39,656 nt of DNA from an uncultured Anaeromyxobacter sp. (GTDB lineage: Bacteria; Myxococcota; Myxococcia; Myxococcales; Anaeromyxobacteraceae): contig CAIQRS010000216.1 of assembly GCA_903874275.1 (NCBI GenBank), forward strand, positions 1 to 39,656, read 5' to 3'. Shown here in pieces: positions 1 to 9,302 of the stretch. The translations under genes were made by a program, and so were the position numbers. Within the stretch, counting starts at the first letter, position 1. Each line of letters opens with the position of its first letter. The notes beneath the pieces were generated by a model. The model saw only the letters and a program-made list of their open reading frames with translations. It did not search any database and was not told the origin of the DNA.

Positions 1-591
1 GCGGTCGCCTTCCCCTCCCTCCTCCGCCAGCGCCCGAGGGCCCACCTCGCCGCCGCCACGGCCGAGCTCCAGTCGCTCGTGCACGGCGCGAGGCAGCAGG
101 CGCTGGCCACCGGGCACGACGTCTGGGTGGTCGTCTTCCCGGAGTACGTGAGCAGCGAGGGCACCGGACGGGTGGTCGTTTACGAGGACGGGAACTACAA
201 CTTCGCCACGACCAACGCGCCCGACGTGGACCTCGACCGGATGGTCCCCGGCGCCCCGGCCAGCGGCACCCTGAGCCGGGTCGTCACCACCTTCGACCTG
301 CCCGCCGGGGTGACCTTCGGCACGGATGGCAGCGGGCCGTCGACCCTGCCCGCTCCCCTCGCCGGAATCGACCTCACCCTGGGGTGCTCCTTCTGCGGCA
401 CCCTCACCGACCACCGCGGCGCGATCCGCTTCGACAGCCGGGGGCGGGCCACGTTCTACGGACGCACCGGGGTGCCGCTCGTCACCACCGGAGCGGCCTT
501 GAACCTCACGGCTTCGCCCAACGTCCAGGGGCAGCGCACGTTGGTCGTCACCCCCATCACCGGAACGGTCCGGCTGCTCGTGAACGGATAG
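1..591 (+). CDS. fimT: GspH/FimT-like minor pseudopilin (5' end cut)
   Basis: The reading frame is open from the first base, so the gene begins upstream of the window and the N-terminal prepilin signal (G-F-T-L-x-E) is missing. The visible 196 residues start inside the long N-terminal helix (LRQRPRAHLAAATAELQSLV) and run into a beta-rich globular part ending in TPITGTVRLLVNG, the usual layout of GspH/FimT/FimU pseudopilins. These are low-abundance pilins that help prime type IV pilus assembly in the inner membrane. Two cysteines (CSFCGTL) near residue 127 may form a local disulfide. It is the first visible gene of the pilV-pilW-pilX-pilY1 operon, 11 bases before pilV. The assignment to FimT rather than FimU is by position and general fold only. 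Confidence 0.7.
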   Translation, partial: AVAFPSLLRQRPRAHLAAATAELQSLVHGARQQALATGHDVWVVVFPEYVSSEGTGRVVVYEDGNYNFATTNAPDVDLDRMVPGAPASGTLSRVVTTFDLPAGVTFGTDGSGPSTLPAPLAGIDLTLGCSFCGTLTDHRGAIRFDSRGRATFYGRTGVPLVTTGAALNLTASPNVQGQRTLVVTPITGTVRLLVNG

Positions 592-602
592 GGGCGACGA
601 CC

Positions 603-1139
603 ATGCGAACCCGGCAGACGCGCGGCTTCACCCTCCTCGAGACCGTCCTCGCCATGGCGATCCTGCTCATCGGGGCCACCGGCATGGTCGGGCTCCACAT
701 GCAGGGGCTGCGGATGGAGGGGGACGCCCGGCGCATCACCCGCGCCACCGCCATCGCGCAGGACCTCATGGACCAGATCTCCACCTGGCCCTGGGCCGAC
801 CCGCGGCTGGGAACCGCAACCGCGGTCGAGACCACGATGCTCGACACGCTGGGGGACCCCACCTTCGCCTTCGAGCACAGCACCACCCCGACGGCGAGCT
901 TCTCCGACGCCGGCGGCGCCCTCACGCAGGGGAGCACCACCTGGAACGGCATCCCGCTCTCCGACACCCAGGCCCAGGGCTACGAGCGCTACTGGAACGT
1001 GGCCTACGCGGACGACTCCAACGCCAACGGGGTTCCCGACGCCGCCCGGATCGCGGTGATCGTGCGCTACCCGGCGGGCGTGGGCTACCGCCGCGTGGTC
1101 CTTCTGGGATCCAAGCTCAATCCCGCGGAGGCCCGATGA
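603..1139 (+). CDS. pilV: Type IV pilus minor pilin PilV
   Basis: This 178-residue protein starts with a short basic leader and the prepilin signature R-G-F-T-L-L-E-T-V-L-A (residues 6-16), followed by a hydrophobic helix (MAILLIGATGMVGLHMQGL). PilD-type peptidase would cut after the glycine, and the conserved +5 glutamate is present. PilV-type minor pilins typically read 'GFTLLEVLVA..LLIGLLGLAGLQ', which this closely matches. The globular part contains the motif DLMDQISTWPWADPR seen in the place of the usual 'RADEMAERMRANP' segment. It would act in the inner-membrane priming complex with PilW, PilX and PilY1. Its stop overlaps the pilW start as ATGA, suggesting translational coupling. Confidence 0.85.
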   Translation: MRTRQTRGFTLLETVLAMAILLIGATGMVGLHMQGLRMEGDARRITRATAIAQDLMDQISTWPWADPRLGTATAVETTMLDTLGDPTFAFEHSTTPTASFSDAGGALTQGSTTWNGIPLSDTQAQGYERYWNVAYADDSNANGVPDAARIAVIVRYPAGVGYRRVVLLGSKLNPAEAR

Positions 1140-2398
1140 CACGCCCGAAGAACGCAGGTGGGTTCTCGCTCGTCGAGCTGCTCATCGCCGTGGCCGTCAG
1201 CCTGCTCGTGATCGCCGGCGCCGTGGCCCTCCTCACCTCCCAGCAGCGCATCTTCCAGGTCAGCTCCGCCGACCGGGCCCTGCAGGAGACCGGGCGGATC
1301 GCCCTCGAGGAGCTGACCTCCAACCTCCGGATGGCCGGCTACGGCATCGACCCGTCCTACGCCTTCGACTTCGGCCCGCAACCGACAACCCGGCAGGACC
1401 GGGCCCCCGCCAACGCCGACCTGAGCGCCGCCTCGACCTTCCCGAGCTGCACCGCCATCGACTGCCGCGACTCGATCGCCGGCTCCGACGAGATCGTCTT
1501 CCGGTACCGCAACCCGTCGTTCGTCCGCTCGCTGGCCGAGGCGCCGACCGGCGGGACCAGCATCACCATCGCCGGACCGCTTCGCACTCCGCTCTTCCAG
1601 GGGCAGATCCTCCAGGTGATGTGCTTCGCGGGCGACATGATCTGGGCCTACGTCACCGTGGGCGTCACCGCGCCGATCACCGACTCCGACACGGTCGAGA
1701 TCACCCTCGCAGGGGGGAACGGCGACGTCTTCCCCTTCCAGAACGGCTACCTCGCGAACGTGTGCTTCGGCGCCGTCGCGCCCCGCAATGCGAACCCCGT
1801 CACGTTCGCGAACGCCGCCAAGGTCTACAAGGTGGACCAGTTCCGCTACTTCGTGGAGCGCTACGACGAGGCCGGCGCGGTCGTCACCGACATCGCCACC
1901 GCGGCACGCCCCTACCTCATGCTCGACCAGGGGCTCCTGAATGGCGGGGCACCCGTCCTGAACGTGGTGGCGCCCAACGTCGAGGACCTCCAGTTCGCCT
2001 ACGTGTTCCCCAACTCCGCGGCGGCCAACCAGCTCATCGGCGCCACGGCGAACACCCCGATCGGCGCCGGCGACTCGGGCATCTACCTCGACCTCCCGGG
2101 TGGCCCCCCGTCCTTCTCCGACGAGGCCGGGTCCGCTCCGCGGCTCACCCAGCACCCCGGGAACATCCGCGCGGTCGCGGCCAGCATCGTGGTGCGCTCC
2201 CCGGCGCAGGACCCCACGGTCTTCGATTCCGCGATCCCGGCGGCCGCCAACCGCCCCACCCTCACAGGCCCGATCGGCTTCCGGCGACAGGCGTTCCAGA
2301 CCACCGCGGCGACCCGCAACCTCGACGCCCGGGGCCCGTACTTCCCCACCTACTCCACCACCGCCGGCGCCGACCACCTGAACGTCAGTGGCGGCTAG
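1136..2398 (+). CDS. pilW: Type IV pilus minor pilin PilW
   Basis: A 420-residue protein with a prepilin N-terminus (G-G-F-S-L-V-E-L-L-I-A, residues about 8-18) and a single hydrophobic helix, then SQQRIFQVSSADRALQETGR and an amphipathic stretch ending LTSNLRMAGYG, which is the typical PilW continuation. At 420 residues it is longer than most PilW proteins (about 250-350). The globular domain holds paired cysteines (CTAIDC) near residue 106. It sits between pilV, whose stop it overlaps (ATGA), and pilX, nine bases downstream. Its expected role is as a minor pilin of the priming complex that recruits PilY1 to the pilus tip. Confidence 0.85.
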   Translation: MTRPKNAGGFSLVELLIAVAVSLLVIAGAVALLTSQQRIFQVSSADRALQETGRIALEELTSNLRMAGYGIDPSYAFDFGPQPTTRQDRAPANADLSAASTFPSCTAIDCRDSIAGSDEIVFRYRNPSFVRSLAEAPTGGTSITIAGPLRTPLFQGQILQVMCFAGDMIWAYVTVGVTAPITDSDTVEITLAGGNGDVFPFQNGYLANVCFGAVAPRNANPVTFANAAKVYKVDQFRYFVERYDEAGAVVTDIATAARPYLMLDQGLLNGGAPVLNVVAPNVEDLQFAYVFPNSAAANQLIGATANTPIGAGDSGIYLDLPGGPPSFSDEAGSAPRLTQHPGNIRAVAASIVVRSPAQDPTVFDSAIPAAANRPTLTGPIGFRRQAFQTTAATRNLDARGPYFPTYSTTAGADHLNVSGG

Positions 2399-2407
2399 AG
2401 AGGCTCC

Positions 2408-2893
2408 ATGTCTCCCACCCACGACCGCGGAAGTGCCCTGCTCACGGCGGTGATCGTCGTGCTCGCCGTCACCATCATCGGCGTCGGCATCATCAGCTTC
2501 GCGTCCCGCGAGATCGCCGGGGCGACGGCCGGCGCCCAGCGCCAGGGGCTCGTGGCCTGCGCCGAGTCGGCACGTCAGTTGCTTCTCAGCCGCTTCCACG
2601 CCGTGGGCGTCGTGCCCACCGCGGTCGATCCGTTGAACGTCACGCTCGACGGCGCCGGGGGTCGCGTCGCAGCGGTGGGCGGCCACGTGGACCAGGCCGT
2701 CGATACCGTACAGGTGAGCCAGGTCCGGTTCCTGCCCGACAACGCCTTCGGTCCCACGTCGCGGGTACGCGACATCACCAACACCGTCTCGCTCATCGGG
2801 CAAGGCGGAAAGCCGCTGCGCGTGGTCGTCCACTGCGTGGACGGTGGAGGCCGCCAGCTCGAGGTCGAGTTCGGCGTCCGGTTCGGTCTCTAG
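2408..2893 (+). CDS. pilX: PilX-like minor pilin
   Basis: A 161-residue protein whose N-terminus (DRGSALLTAVIVVLAVTIIG) fits the PilX N-terminal pattern, R-G-x-A-L-L followed by a hydrophobic helix, without the strict glutamate at +5 that other pilins carry. Two cysteines are present (residues 39 and 144) that could form a disulfide. Position between pilW and pilY1 supports the name, because PilX and PilY1 are neighbours in most type IV pilus minor-pilin operons. The gene ends 8 bases before pilY1, and its TAG stop overlaps the pilY1 Shine-Dalgarno sequence. Confidence 0.72.
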   Translation: MSPTHDRGSALLTAVIVVLAVTIIGVGIISFASREIAGATAGAQRQGLVACAESARQLLLSRFHAVGVVPTAVDPLNVTLDGAGGRVAAVGGHVDQAVDTVQVSQVRFLPDNAFGPTSRVRDITNTVSLIGQGGKPLRVVVHCVDGGGRQLEVEFGVRFGL

Positions 2894-2897
2894 GAGG
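2892..2897 (+). promoter_or_regulatory. Strong ribosome binding site of pilY1
   Basis: The sequence AGGAGG lies four bases before the ATG at 2902 and overlaps the TAG stop of pilX (2891-2893). It fixes the pilY1 start: the frame is open far upstream (from 1621), but only this ATG is followed by a signal peptide. Confidence 0.7.
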
Positions 2898-2901
2898 CGT
2901 C

Positions 2902-5900
2902 ATGCGACTCACCCAAAAGGCAACTCTCTGGCTGTCCGCCCTGGTCCTCTCCGCTGGGCTCCTTCCGATGCGGAGCGACGGCGATTCCGCCCAGTGCCGG
3001 AACGTCACCACGTCCCTGTCGGCCCAGGTGAACGACCCGGTGGCCGGCGACGAGGCCTTCTTCAAGCTGCCCTCCGGGCCGTCGAACGTGATGCTGCTGC
3101 TCGACAACTCGGGGTCGATGCGGGCCCTGCCCCAGTGCGACAACTTCGACGAGAACGACTTCACGAACACCAGCACCTCCTCGGCCTGCAGCGCGCCGCC
3201 GCTCACCGCCCCGGCCGCGAGCAGGTTCCCCTCCTCGGGCAACACGGTCGGATCCTTCCTCGTCCGCGGCACCTGCTACCCGGCCACCGACACCGGCATC
3301 ACCAGCGGGGAGCGGAACGCGGGCGCGGCCTGGATGGAGGGCATCACGCCGACCGACGCGCTGCCGGACCCGGGCCACACCGCCACCTCGCTCATGAACG
3401 ACTCGCCTCCCTGGACCAGGTGTCCGGGCAACGACAACACCTGCCTCTTCGACAAGAACGCCTACTACAAGTACGGGAGCTGGACCTCGACCGCGTCGGC
3501 GAACAGCGCCACGCGGATCGCGTCGGACACCGACGCCTCGCTGATCGGGGGGTGCAAGTACAGCGTCAGCACCCCCGCCGGCGACAAGATCCTGGACATG
3601 GGACCCCACGGCTGCTCGACCTGCATGAGCACGCGCGGCTTCTACTTCTTCAACATCCGGTATGCGACGTCGGTGAGCAGCGGCGCGGTCACCGCGTCGA
3701 GCACCGTCCGTGACCACCGCTTCAAGGGAACCTTCCTGAACGCCAACCCGCCCAAGTACGTCACCTCGCGCTTCGTGGTGAAGGACATCGCCTGGATCGG
3801 CACCGCCTCCAAGCCGGCCGACGAGATCCGGCTCGGCCTCACCATCCTCAAGGCCTCCACGCCGGCCGGCGGCACGCTGGTCGTCCCGCTCGGGCCCGAC
3901 CGCGCCAACGCCTTCCCCTACCTGGCCTCGAGCTTCGCGCCGGTCCGCCAGGCCATCATCGACGCGGTGAACGGCGTGAAGCTCGACGGGACCGCAGCGC
4001 CCGGCGCCTTCAAGCCCTACGACAACACGACGCCGATCGGGTCGGCCCTGTTCAACATCGGCCAGTACTTCGCCGAGACCGGCTTCTACGCCAAGACGAC
4101 CACGTCGATGCAGGACTGCCTCCGCTCCTGCTCGCCGAGAGGGAGCTATCCGAGCAACTGCAAGGACCAGTGCAGGAGGATCAGCGGGAGCAACCGGTGC
4201 ACGAGCACCACCCAGTGCGAGGTGACCACCCCGGTGCTCGGCGGGAGCGGGCCCTACTCCGGCACCTGGGTGAACTCCACCTTCGACGAGACGGACGCGG
4301 GCACCGTGGGCGCGAGCTGGGCCCGGACGGGGAACGACTCGAACGGGGATCCGCTCCAGTGCACCATCTGCTGGGGCTGCCAGAAGAACTCGGTGGTCGT
4401 CATCAGCGACGGCATGCCCAACACCGAGATCACCTTCCCGACCCAGATCACCGGCGACACCGCCATCAACGCCGAGTACGCCATCGCCTGCGGCACGGGC
4501 GACACCTGCGACGGCGCCGTGGCGCCCAAGGTGGCCGCGTGGCTCAACCGAGCCGAGCTCCGTCCCACCCTCGGCCAGGGAGCGAAGCACGCGCTCACCT
4601 TCCACACCGTGGGCTTCTTCGACCCCGCCGGCTTCAACACCACGCTCGCCTCCGCGGGGCAGACCCTCGAAGCCATCGCGTCCATGGGCAAGGGGACGTC
4701 GGCCTTCGCCACCAACAAGGACGAGATCCTGGCGAAGGTCTGGGCGGCGGTGAACACCGCCACGCCCAAGGAAACCTCCTTCAGCGCGGCCAGCGCCAAC
4801 TCGCTCCAGACCATCCAGACCGCGGCCTCCGACGCCTACCTCACCCGCTTCCTGCCCTCGGACATCGACCCCGCCTGGGAGGGGCATCTCTTCCAGGGGG
4901 CGCTCTTCGACGAGTTCCTGAACGGCTGCGACCCGACCCTGGCGCCCGACGCGTCGGCCCAGCCCACCGTGCTGTGTCCGTCGGCCTCCCCGGCGAAGTA
5001 CATCAAGGCCAGCTTCGGCTACAGCTTGAACAGCGACGGGATCACCGCCCGCTGCGACGGCGTCTACCTCATCGACCAGGACTGCGACATCGTCTCGGAG
5101 GACCCCACCACCGGGTTCTTCGTGAAGAAGTCGGACGGCGTGACGGCCGCCAGGTTCCCCTGGGACGCCGGCGAGGTGCTCTCCAACGCCGCGAAGGCCG
5201 GCTACAAGGGCGCCAGCGACCGCAAGATCTTCACCTGGATCGGCGGGGTGAAGGTGGACCTCACCACGGCCAACGTCGCGACCCTGAAGCCCTACCTGAA
5301 CATCGACACGACGTGGTGCACGGCCCTCCTCACCGACGTGAAGGTCACGAGCACCGACCCGACCACGGCCTGCGCGAACCAGATCATCAACTTCGTCCGA
5401 GGCTGGGACGTGATGGACTTCGACGGCGACGGCTGCGGCGGTCCCGGGCGAAGCACCAACGAGGCCTCGTGCACCGACGAGGCCGACGGCGAGGAGCGCA
5501 ACCGCGCCGACGATTCCCGCACCATCCAGCGCTTCTGGAAGCTGGGGGACATCTTCCATTCGTCCCCGGCGGTGGTGACCGCGCCCATCGACTCCATCCG
5601 CTGCGACACCGGTTACGAGAAGCAGTGCGTCGCCACCTTGCGAAGCCCGGCGGCGCTTCCCTTCCAGACCAGCAACCCCGCCGGCGCGTACGACGGCCTC
5701 GGCAGCGTTCGGGTGGACGCCTACGAGAAGTACCGGCTCGACAACCGGCAGCGGCGGCGCGTGATCCTGGTGGGCGCGAACGACGGCATGCTCCACGCCT
5801 TCGACGGAGGGACGCCGGGGAACTGCGACGGCTCCTCGAAGACGTGCACGGGGGACGGCGTGTGCTGCTACTCGGCCGGGAGCGGCACCGGAACGGAGCT

Positions 5901-7884
5901 CTGGGCGTTCATCCCGCCGGACCTCCTGCCGCGGCTCAAGGACATGCTCCGCGCCCACCAGTACATGGTGGACGGGTCGGTGATGGTCCGCGACGTCTGG
6001 GTGGATGGGGGAGCGAACGGCGCTGGCACGAAGAACCACGTGAAGGAGGCCGACGAGTTCCACACCGTTGCCATCTTCGGGGAGCGCTCCGGAGGCACCC
6101 AGTACACCGCTCTCGACGTCACCACGCCCGACGACTACACGAAGGTGAAGATGCTCTGGACCTTCCCCCAGCCCCTGTCCGTGGACTCGTTCTACATGGG
6201 GCAGTCCTGGGCCGACTTCGCCCCGCGCCCTCCCCCCATCGGGCCGGTCCGCATCGCCGACGCCACCGACTCCCGGGGCTGGGCGGAGCAGTGGATCGTC
6301 ATGATCAACGGCGGGTACGACCCTGCCATGACCCGTGGACGGGCGGTCTTCATGGTGGACGCCTGGACCGGCGGGACGCTCTGGCGCTACACCGACGACA
6401 CCTTCAAGACCCAGCTCGGCATCAGCGGCTCCGGGACCAGCATGTTCCCCGTGGCCGCCGGGATCGCCCTGCTCGACATCGGCGAGCCCTCCAGCCAGAC
6501 CTTCGACACCGACGGCTTCTTCGACACGGCCACCTGGGGTGACCTGGGCGGCAACCTCTTCGTGGCCCGGTTCTGGGCGCCGGGGACCCGTGCCCAGGCC
6601 GCACCGTTCCTGGTCGACAACTGGTACGCGGCGCGAACCTTCGAGGAGCGGCGCCAGACCAACAACAGCCAGGTGGCCTCCGGGCGCAGTGAGTTCTACT
6701 ACATGACCTCGAACGCCTTCGAGCCCAACACCCGGTCGCTCCGCACCTTCGTCGGGAGCGGGAACCGCGAGCGGCTGATGCAGCAGGGAACGGCCTGCGG
6801 GCCGGACAACCTCCTCTCCTGCTGCCAGTCCGGGTGCGCGGTCTCGTCCACCACCACCGACAACATGGGCGCCTGCAGCGTGACCAACACCTTCGAATGC
6901 ACCAGCGCGGGCGTCATGACCCAGACCCCCACCACCTCCTCCAGCTCGACCTGCGGCACCGCCGCGGTCTGCACCGCCCCGACGAAGACCGTGTCGCTCA
7001 ACCTCAACTGCGGGTCGGGGAGGACCTCCTCCGCCACCGGGACGATCACCTGCAACGGGGACGGCGTGTGCGCGACCTTCTCTCCGGTCGGCACCGGCAA
7101 GGACCTGACGCCGACCAGCACCAGCGTCTCCCCAAACCGCTTCTACGGCATCTGGTCCTACGGAGGGATCGGCACCAAGGTCTTCACCGACCAGGCAAGC
7201 GCTCGGGTCTTCGACGCCAACCGGTTCACCGACACGACCTACTCCGGGACTTGCAACGGGACGCGGGGCAACAGCTGCAGCCTGGTCGAGACGACCGCCG
7301 CCAGGGCGACCTTCGTGAGCGACCCGCGGATGCCAACGATCACCTGCGCGGGGGGCACGGTGGGCTCGGTCTGCACCGCGCAGAGCACCGACCCGGGCTG
7401 GTTCTTCGAGTACGGCAAGGCCTGCCCGTCGAGGGAGGCGTGCGCGGATTCGACCTGGACCGACGAGAAGACCGGCTCCGGCTCTTCCGTCGTGCTGGGC
7501 TGCGCGGTCTGGAGCGGGCTCCGGCCGTACGGGAAGTCGTCGGGAGGCGACCCCTGCACCGACCTGGCCACGCCGATCACCTACGGCTACCTCTCCGACT
7601 ACGTCAGCGGCGCACCCTCCGCCACCTGCGGGTACGTCGACGGCACCACTCTCTACAGGGCCACGCAGCGCTCGACGACGGCGCCCCCCAGTTCCCCGCT
7701 CGTGCGCGTGACCGTGAACGCCGCCGGAAAGGTGTCCTACTCCACCCTGCAGCTCGACTCGGGCGCCCCACCCGCCAACAAGCAGATCGGCACGCGCAAC
7801 GACCTCTTCGAGCCGGTCTACTGGCTGGAGGTCCCCCGCGACCTCCACAACTGCCGCCACACCGCCACCGGCGCCTGCGAATGA
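2902..7884 (+). CDS. pilY1: PilY1-family pilus tip adhesin/assembly factor
   Basis: A 1660-residue secreted protein. Residues 1-30 form a signal peptide (basic start, hydrophobic LWLSALVLSAGLL). A von Willebrand A-like module begins at VMLLLDNSGSM (residues 63-73) and carries the MIDAS-type D68-x-S70-x-S72 metal site. Near residue 838 an EF-hand-like calcium loop DFDGDGCGG is visible. The C-terminal PilY1 beta-propeller starts at VILVGANDGMLHAFDGG (about residue 953), the hallmark of the family. By hand count there are 56 cysteines, concentrated in inserts at about 406-435 and 1297-1395. PilY1 proteins prime pilus assembly, sit at the pilus tip and bind calcium or surfaces; PilY1 needs the minor pilins encoded just upstream. 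At 1660 residues it is longer than the Pseudomonas protein (about 1160). It ends 37 bases from the convergent pilR. Confidence 0.9.
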   Translation: MRLTQKATLWLSALVLSAGLLPMRSDGDSAQCRNVTTSLSAQVNDPVAGDEAFFKLPSGPSNVMLLLDNSGSMRALPQCDNFDENDFTNTSTSSACSAPPLTAPAASRFPSSGNTVGSFLVRGTCYPATDTGITSGERNAGAAWMEGITPTDALPDPGHTATSLMNDSPPWTRCPGNDNTCLFDKNAYYKYGSWTSTASANSATRIASDTDASLIGGCKYSVSTPAGDKILDMGPHGCSTCMSTRGFYFFNIRYATSVSSGAVTASSTVRDHRFKGTFLNANPPKYVTSRFVVKDIAWIGTASKPADEIRLGLTILKASTPAGGTLVVPLGPDRANAFPYLASSFAPVRQAIIDAVNGVKLDGTAAPGAFKPYDNTTPIGSALFNIGQYFAETGFYAKTTTSMQDCLRSCSPRGSYPSNCKDQCRRISGSNRCTSTTQCEVTTPVLGGSGPYSGTWVNSTFDETDAGTVGASWARTGNDSNGDPLQCTICWGCQKNSVVVISDGMPNTEITFPTQITGDTAINAEYAIACGTGDTCDGAVAPKVAAWLNRAELRPTLGQGAKHALTFHTVGFFDPAGFNTTLASAGQTLEAIASMGKGTSAFATNKDEILAKVWAAVNTATPKETSFSAASANSLQTIQTAASDAYLTRFLPSDIDPAWEGHLFQGALFDEFLNGCDPTLAPDASAQPTVLCPSASPAKYIKASFGYSLNSDGITARCDGVYLIDQDCDIVSEDPTTGFFVKKSDGVTAARFPWDAGEVLSNAAKAGYKGASDRKIFTWIGGVKVDLTTANVATLKPYLNIDTTWCTALLTDVKVTSTDPTTACANQIINFVRGWDVMDFDGDGCGGPGRSTNEASCTDEADGEERNRADDSRTIQRFWKLGDIFHSSPAVVTAPIDSIRCDTGYEKQCVATLRSPAALPFQTSNPAGAYDGLGSVRVDAYEKYRLDNRQRRRVILVGANDGMLHAFDGGTPGNCDGSSKTCTGDGVCCYSAGSGTGTELWAFIPPDLLPRLKDMLRAHQYMVDGSVMVRDVWVDGGANGAGTKNHVKEADEFHTVAIFGERSGGTQYTALDVTTPDDYTKVKMLWTFPQPLSVDSFYMGQSWADFAPRPPPIGPVRIADATDSRGWAEQWIVMINGGYDPAMTRGRAVFMVDAWTGGTLWRYTDDTFKTQLGISGSGTSMFPVAAGIALLDIGEPSSQTFDTDGFFDTATWGDLGGNLFVARFWAPGTRAQAAPFLVDNWYAARTFEERRQTNNSQVASGRSEFYYMTSNAFEPNTRSLRTFVGSGNRERLMQQGTACGPDNLLSCCQSGCAVSSTTTDNMGACSVTNTFECTSAGVMTQTPTTSSSSTCGTAAVCTAPTKTVSLNLNCGSGRTSSATGTITCNGDGVCATFSPVGTGKDLTPTSTSVSPNRFYGIWSYGGIGTKVFTDQASARVFDANRFTDTTYSGTCNGTRGNSCSLVETTAARATFVSDPRMPTITCAGGTVGSVCTAQSTDPGWFFEYGKACPSREACADSTWTDEKTGSGSSVVLGCAVWSGLRPYGKSSGGDPCTDLATPITYGYLSDYVSGAPSATCGYVDGTTLYRATQRSTTAPPSSPLVRVTVNAAGKVSYSTLQLDSGAPPANKQIGTRNDLFEPVYWLEVPRDLHNCRHTATGACE

Positions 7885-7894
7885 CGGACGGGTG

Positions 7895-7920
7895 CGGCCG
7901 CGGGACACCCCCCGCGGCTG
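7895..7920. terminator. Bidirectional terminator between pilY1 and pilR
   Basis: A perfect 8-bp inverted repeat, GCCGCGGG (7897-7904) and CCCGCGGC (7911-7918), with a 6-base loop; the stem extends by a G-T and a C-G pair to 7895/7920. It fills the gap between two convergent operons. There is no clear T-run, so it may be a strong hairpin or Rho-assisted terminator serving both strands. Confidence 0.6.
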
Positions 7921-9294
7921 CTACCCCCCCTCGCCGATGCCGAACTTGGCCAGGCGGTAGCGCAGCGACCGGAAGGTGAGTGCGAGCAGCTTGGCCGCCT
8001 CGGTCTTGTTGCCACCCGTGCGCTCGAGCGCCTGCTCGAGCGCGCGCCGCTCCAGCGCGTCGAGGTGGGCCTGCAGGTCGATGCCGGAGGTGGGGATCTC
8101 GGCCGGGGCGCCGCGCAGCTCGGCGCCGCGAACCCCGGGTGGCAGCGCCTCGGGCCCGATGATGCTGTCGTCGGAGAGCGTGGCGGCCCGCTCCACCACG
8201 TTGGCGAGCTCGCGGATGTTCCCTGGCCACGGCCAGGCGAGCAGGAGCTCCAGCGCCTCGGGGGAGAAGGCCGCCTCGCCCCTCCCCAGCTCGGCGGTGA
8301 ACCGCCGCAGGAAGAAGTCGAGGAAGGCGGGGATGTCGCCCTGCCGCTCCCGCAGGGGCGGCATGCGCAGCTGGATCACGTTCAACCGGTAGAAGAGATC
8401 CTCGCGGAAGCGCCCGGCCTTCACCTCGGCCTCGAGCGCCCGGTTGGTGGCGGCGATGACGCGGGCCGAGAAGGCGATGTCGGCGCTGCCCCCCACCCTC
8501 CGGGTGCGCCGCTCCTGGAGGGCCCGCAGGAGCTTCACCTGCACGTGCAGCGGCAGGTCCCCGACCTCGTCGAGGAAGAGCGTTCCCGACCCGGCCACCT
8601 CGAACAGGCCGGGCTTGTCCTCCACCGCGCCGGTGAAGCTTCCCTTCTCATGGCCGAAGAGCTCGCTCTCGATGAGCCCCTCGGGGATGGCGCCGCAGTT
8701 GATGGCCACGAAGGGCTGGTCGCGCCGGTCGCTGTGGCCGTGGATGGAGCGCGCCACCACCTCCTTGCCGGTGCCGCTCTCGCCGGTGACCAGCACGGTG
8801 GTCCGCGTGGGCGCGAGCTTCTCGACCAGCTGCCGCACCTCCCGGATGGGCGGCGAGTCGCCCAGGATCTCCTCCGACCCGACGCGTCGCGCCCCCACCT
8901 GGTGCCGGAGCAGCCGGTTCTCGGCGAGCAGCGCCCGGTGCTCCAGCGCCTTCTCCAGGACCAGCCGGAGCTCCTCCACCTTGAAGGGCTTCAGCACGTA
9001 GTCGTGGGCCCCCAGCTTCATGGCCTGCACGGCGTTCTCGGCGGTGGCGAAGGCGGTCATGATGACCACCTCGGTCCGGGGCGACTCCGCCTTCACTGCG
9101 CGCAGCAGGTCGAGCCCCGACTCGCGCCCCAGGCGCAGGTCGCTCACCACCAGGTCGGGGTCGCTCTCCCGGAACTTCTCGAGCGCGCCGGCCACGTCGC
9201 CTGCGGTGAGCACTGCGTGCCCCTGCTTCGCGAGCAGGATTTGAAGGAACTCCCGCATGGAGAGTTCGTCGTCCACCACCAGGATGCGCGCCAT
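7921..9294 (-). CDS. pilR: Sigma-54 response regulator PilR
   Basis: A 457-residue NtrC-type activator. The receiver domain (1-120) has the acidic pair D8/D9, phospho-acceptor D52 and K102. The AAA+ domain shows Walker A GESGTGK (171-177), the sigma-54 contact loop as GSFTGA (218-223, instead of the usual GAFTGA), and Walker B TLFLDEVGD (238-246). A Fis-type helix-turn-helix lies at the C-terminus (NKTEAAKLLALTFRSLRYRL). In type IV pilus systems PilR, phosphorylated by PilS, activates sigma-54-dependent pilA transcription. The start ATG is at 9294, eight bases after the pilS stop; the frame stays open upstream through pilS, but the receiver domain starts here. It is the last gene of the pilBTCSR operon. 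Confidence 0.93.
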   Translation of the reverse strand: MARILVVDDELSMREFLQILLAKQGHAVLTAGDVAGALEKFRESDPDLVVSDLRLGRESGLDLLRAVKAESPRTEVVIMTAFATAENAVQAMKLGAHDYVLKPFKVEELRLVLEKALEHRALLAENRLLRHQVGARRVGSEEILGDSPPIREVRQLVEKLAPTRTTVLVTGESGTGKEVVARSIHGHSDRRDQPFVAINCGAIPEGLIESELFGHEKGSFTGAVEDKPGLFEVAGSGTLFLDEVGDLPLHVQVKLLRALQERRTRRVGGSADIAFSARVIAATNRALEAEVKAGRFREDLFYRLNVIQLRMPPLRERQGDIPAFLDFFLRRFTAELGRGEAAFSPEALELLLAWPWPGNIRELANVVERAATLSDDSIIGPEALPPGVRGAELRGAPAEIPTSGIDLQAHLDALERRALEQALERTGGNKTEAAKLLALTFRSLRYRLAKFGIGEGG

Positions 9295-9302
9295 GCCCTC
9301 TC

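Noticed and set aside
1085-2833. Open frame of 582 codons opposite pilW and pilX
   Set aside because: No recognisable motif and arginine/glycine/valine-rich composition; it is the antisense shadow of clear pilin genes.
2890-7908. Open frame of 1672 codons on the strand opposite pilY1
   Set aside because: It mirrors pilY1 over its whole length, has a low-complexity G/A/R/V composition, and shows no domain. In genomes with very high GC at third positions, such antisense frames stay open by chance.
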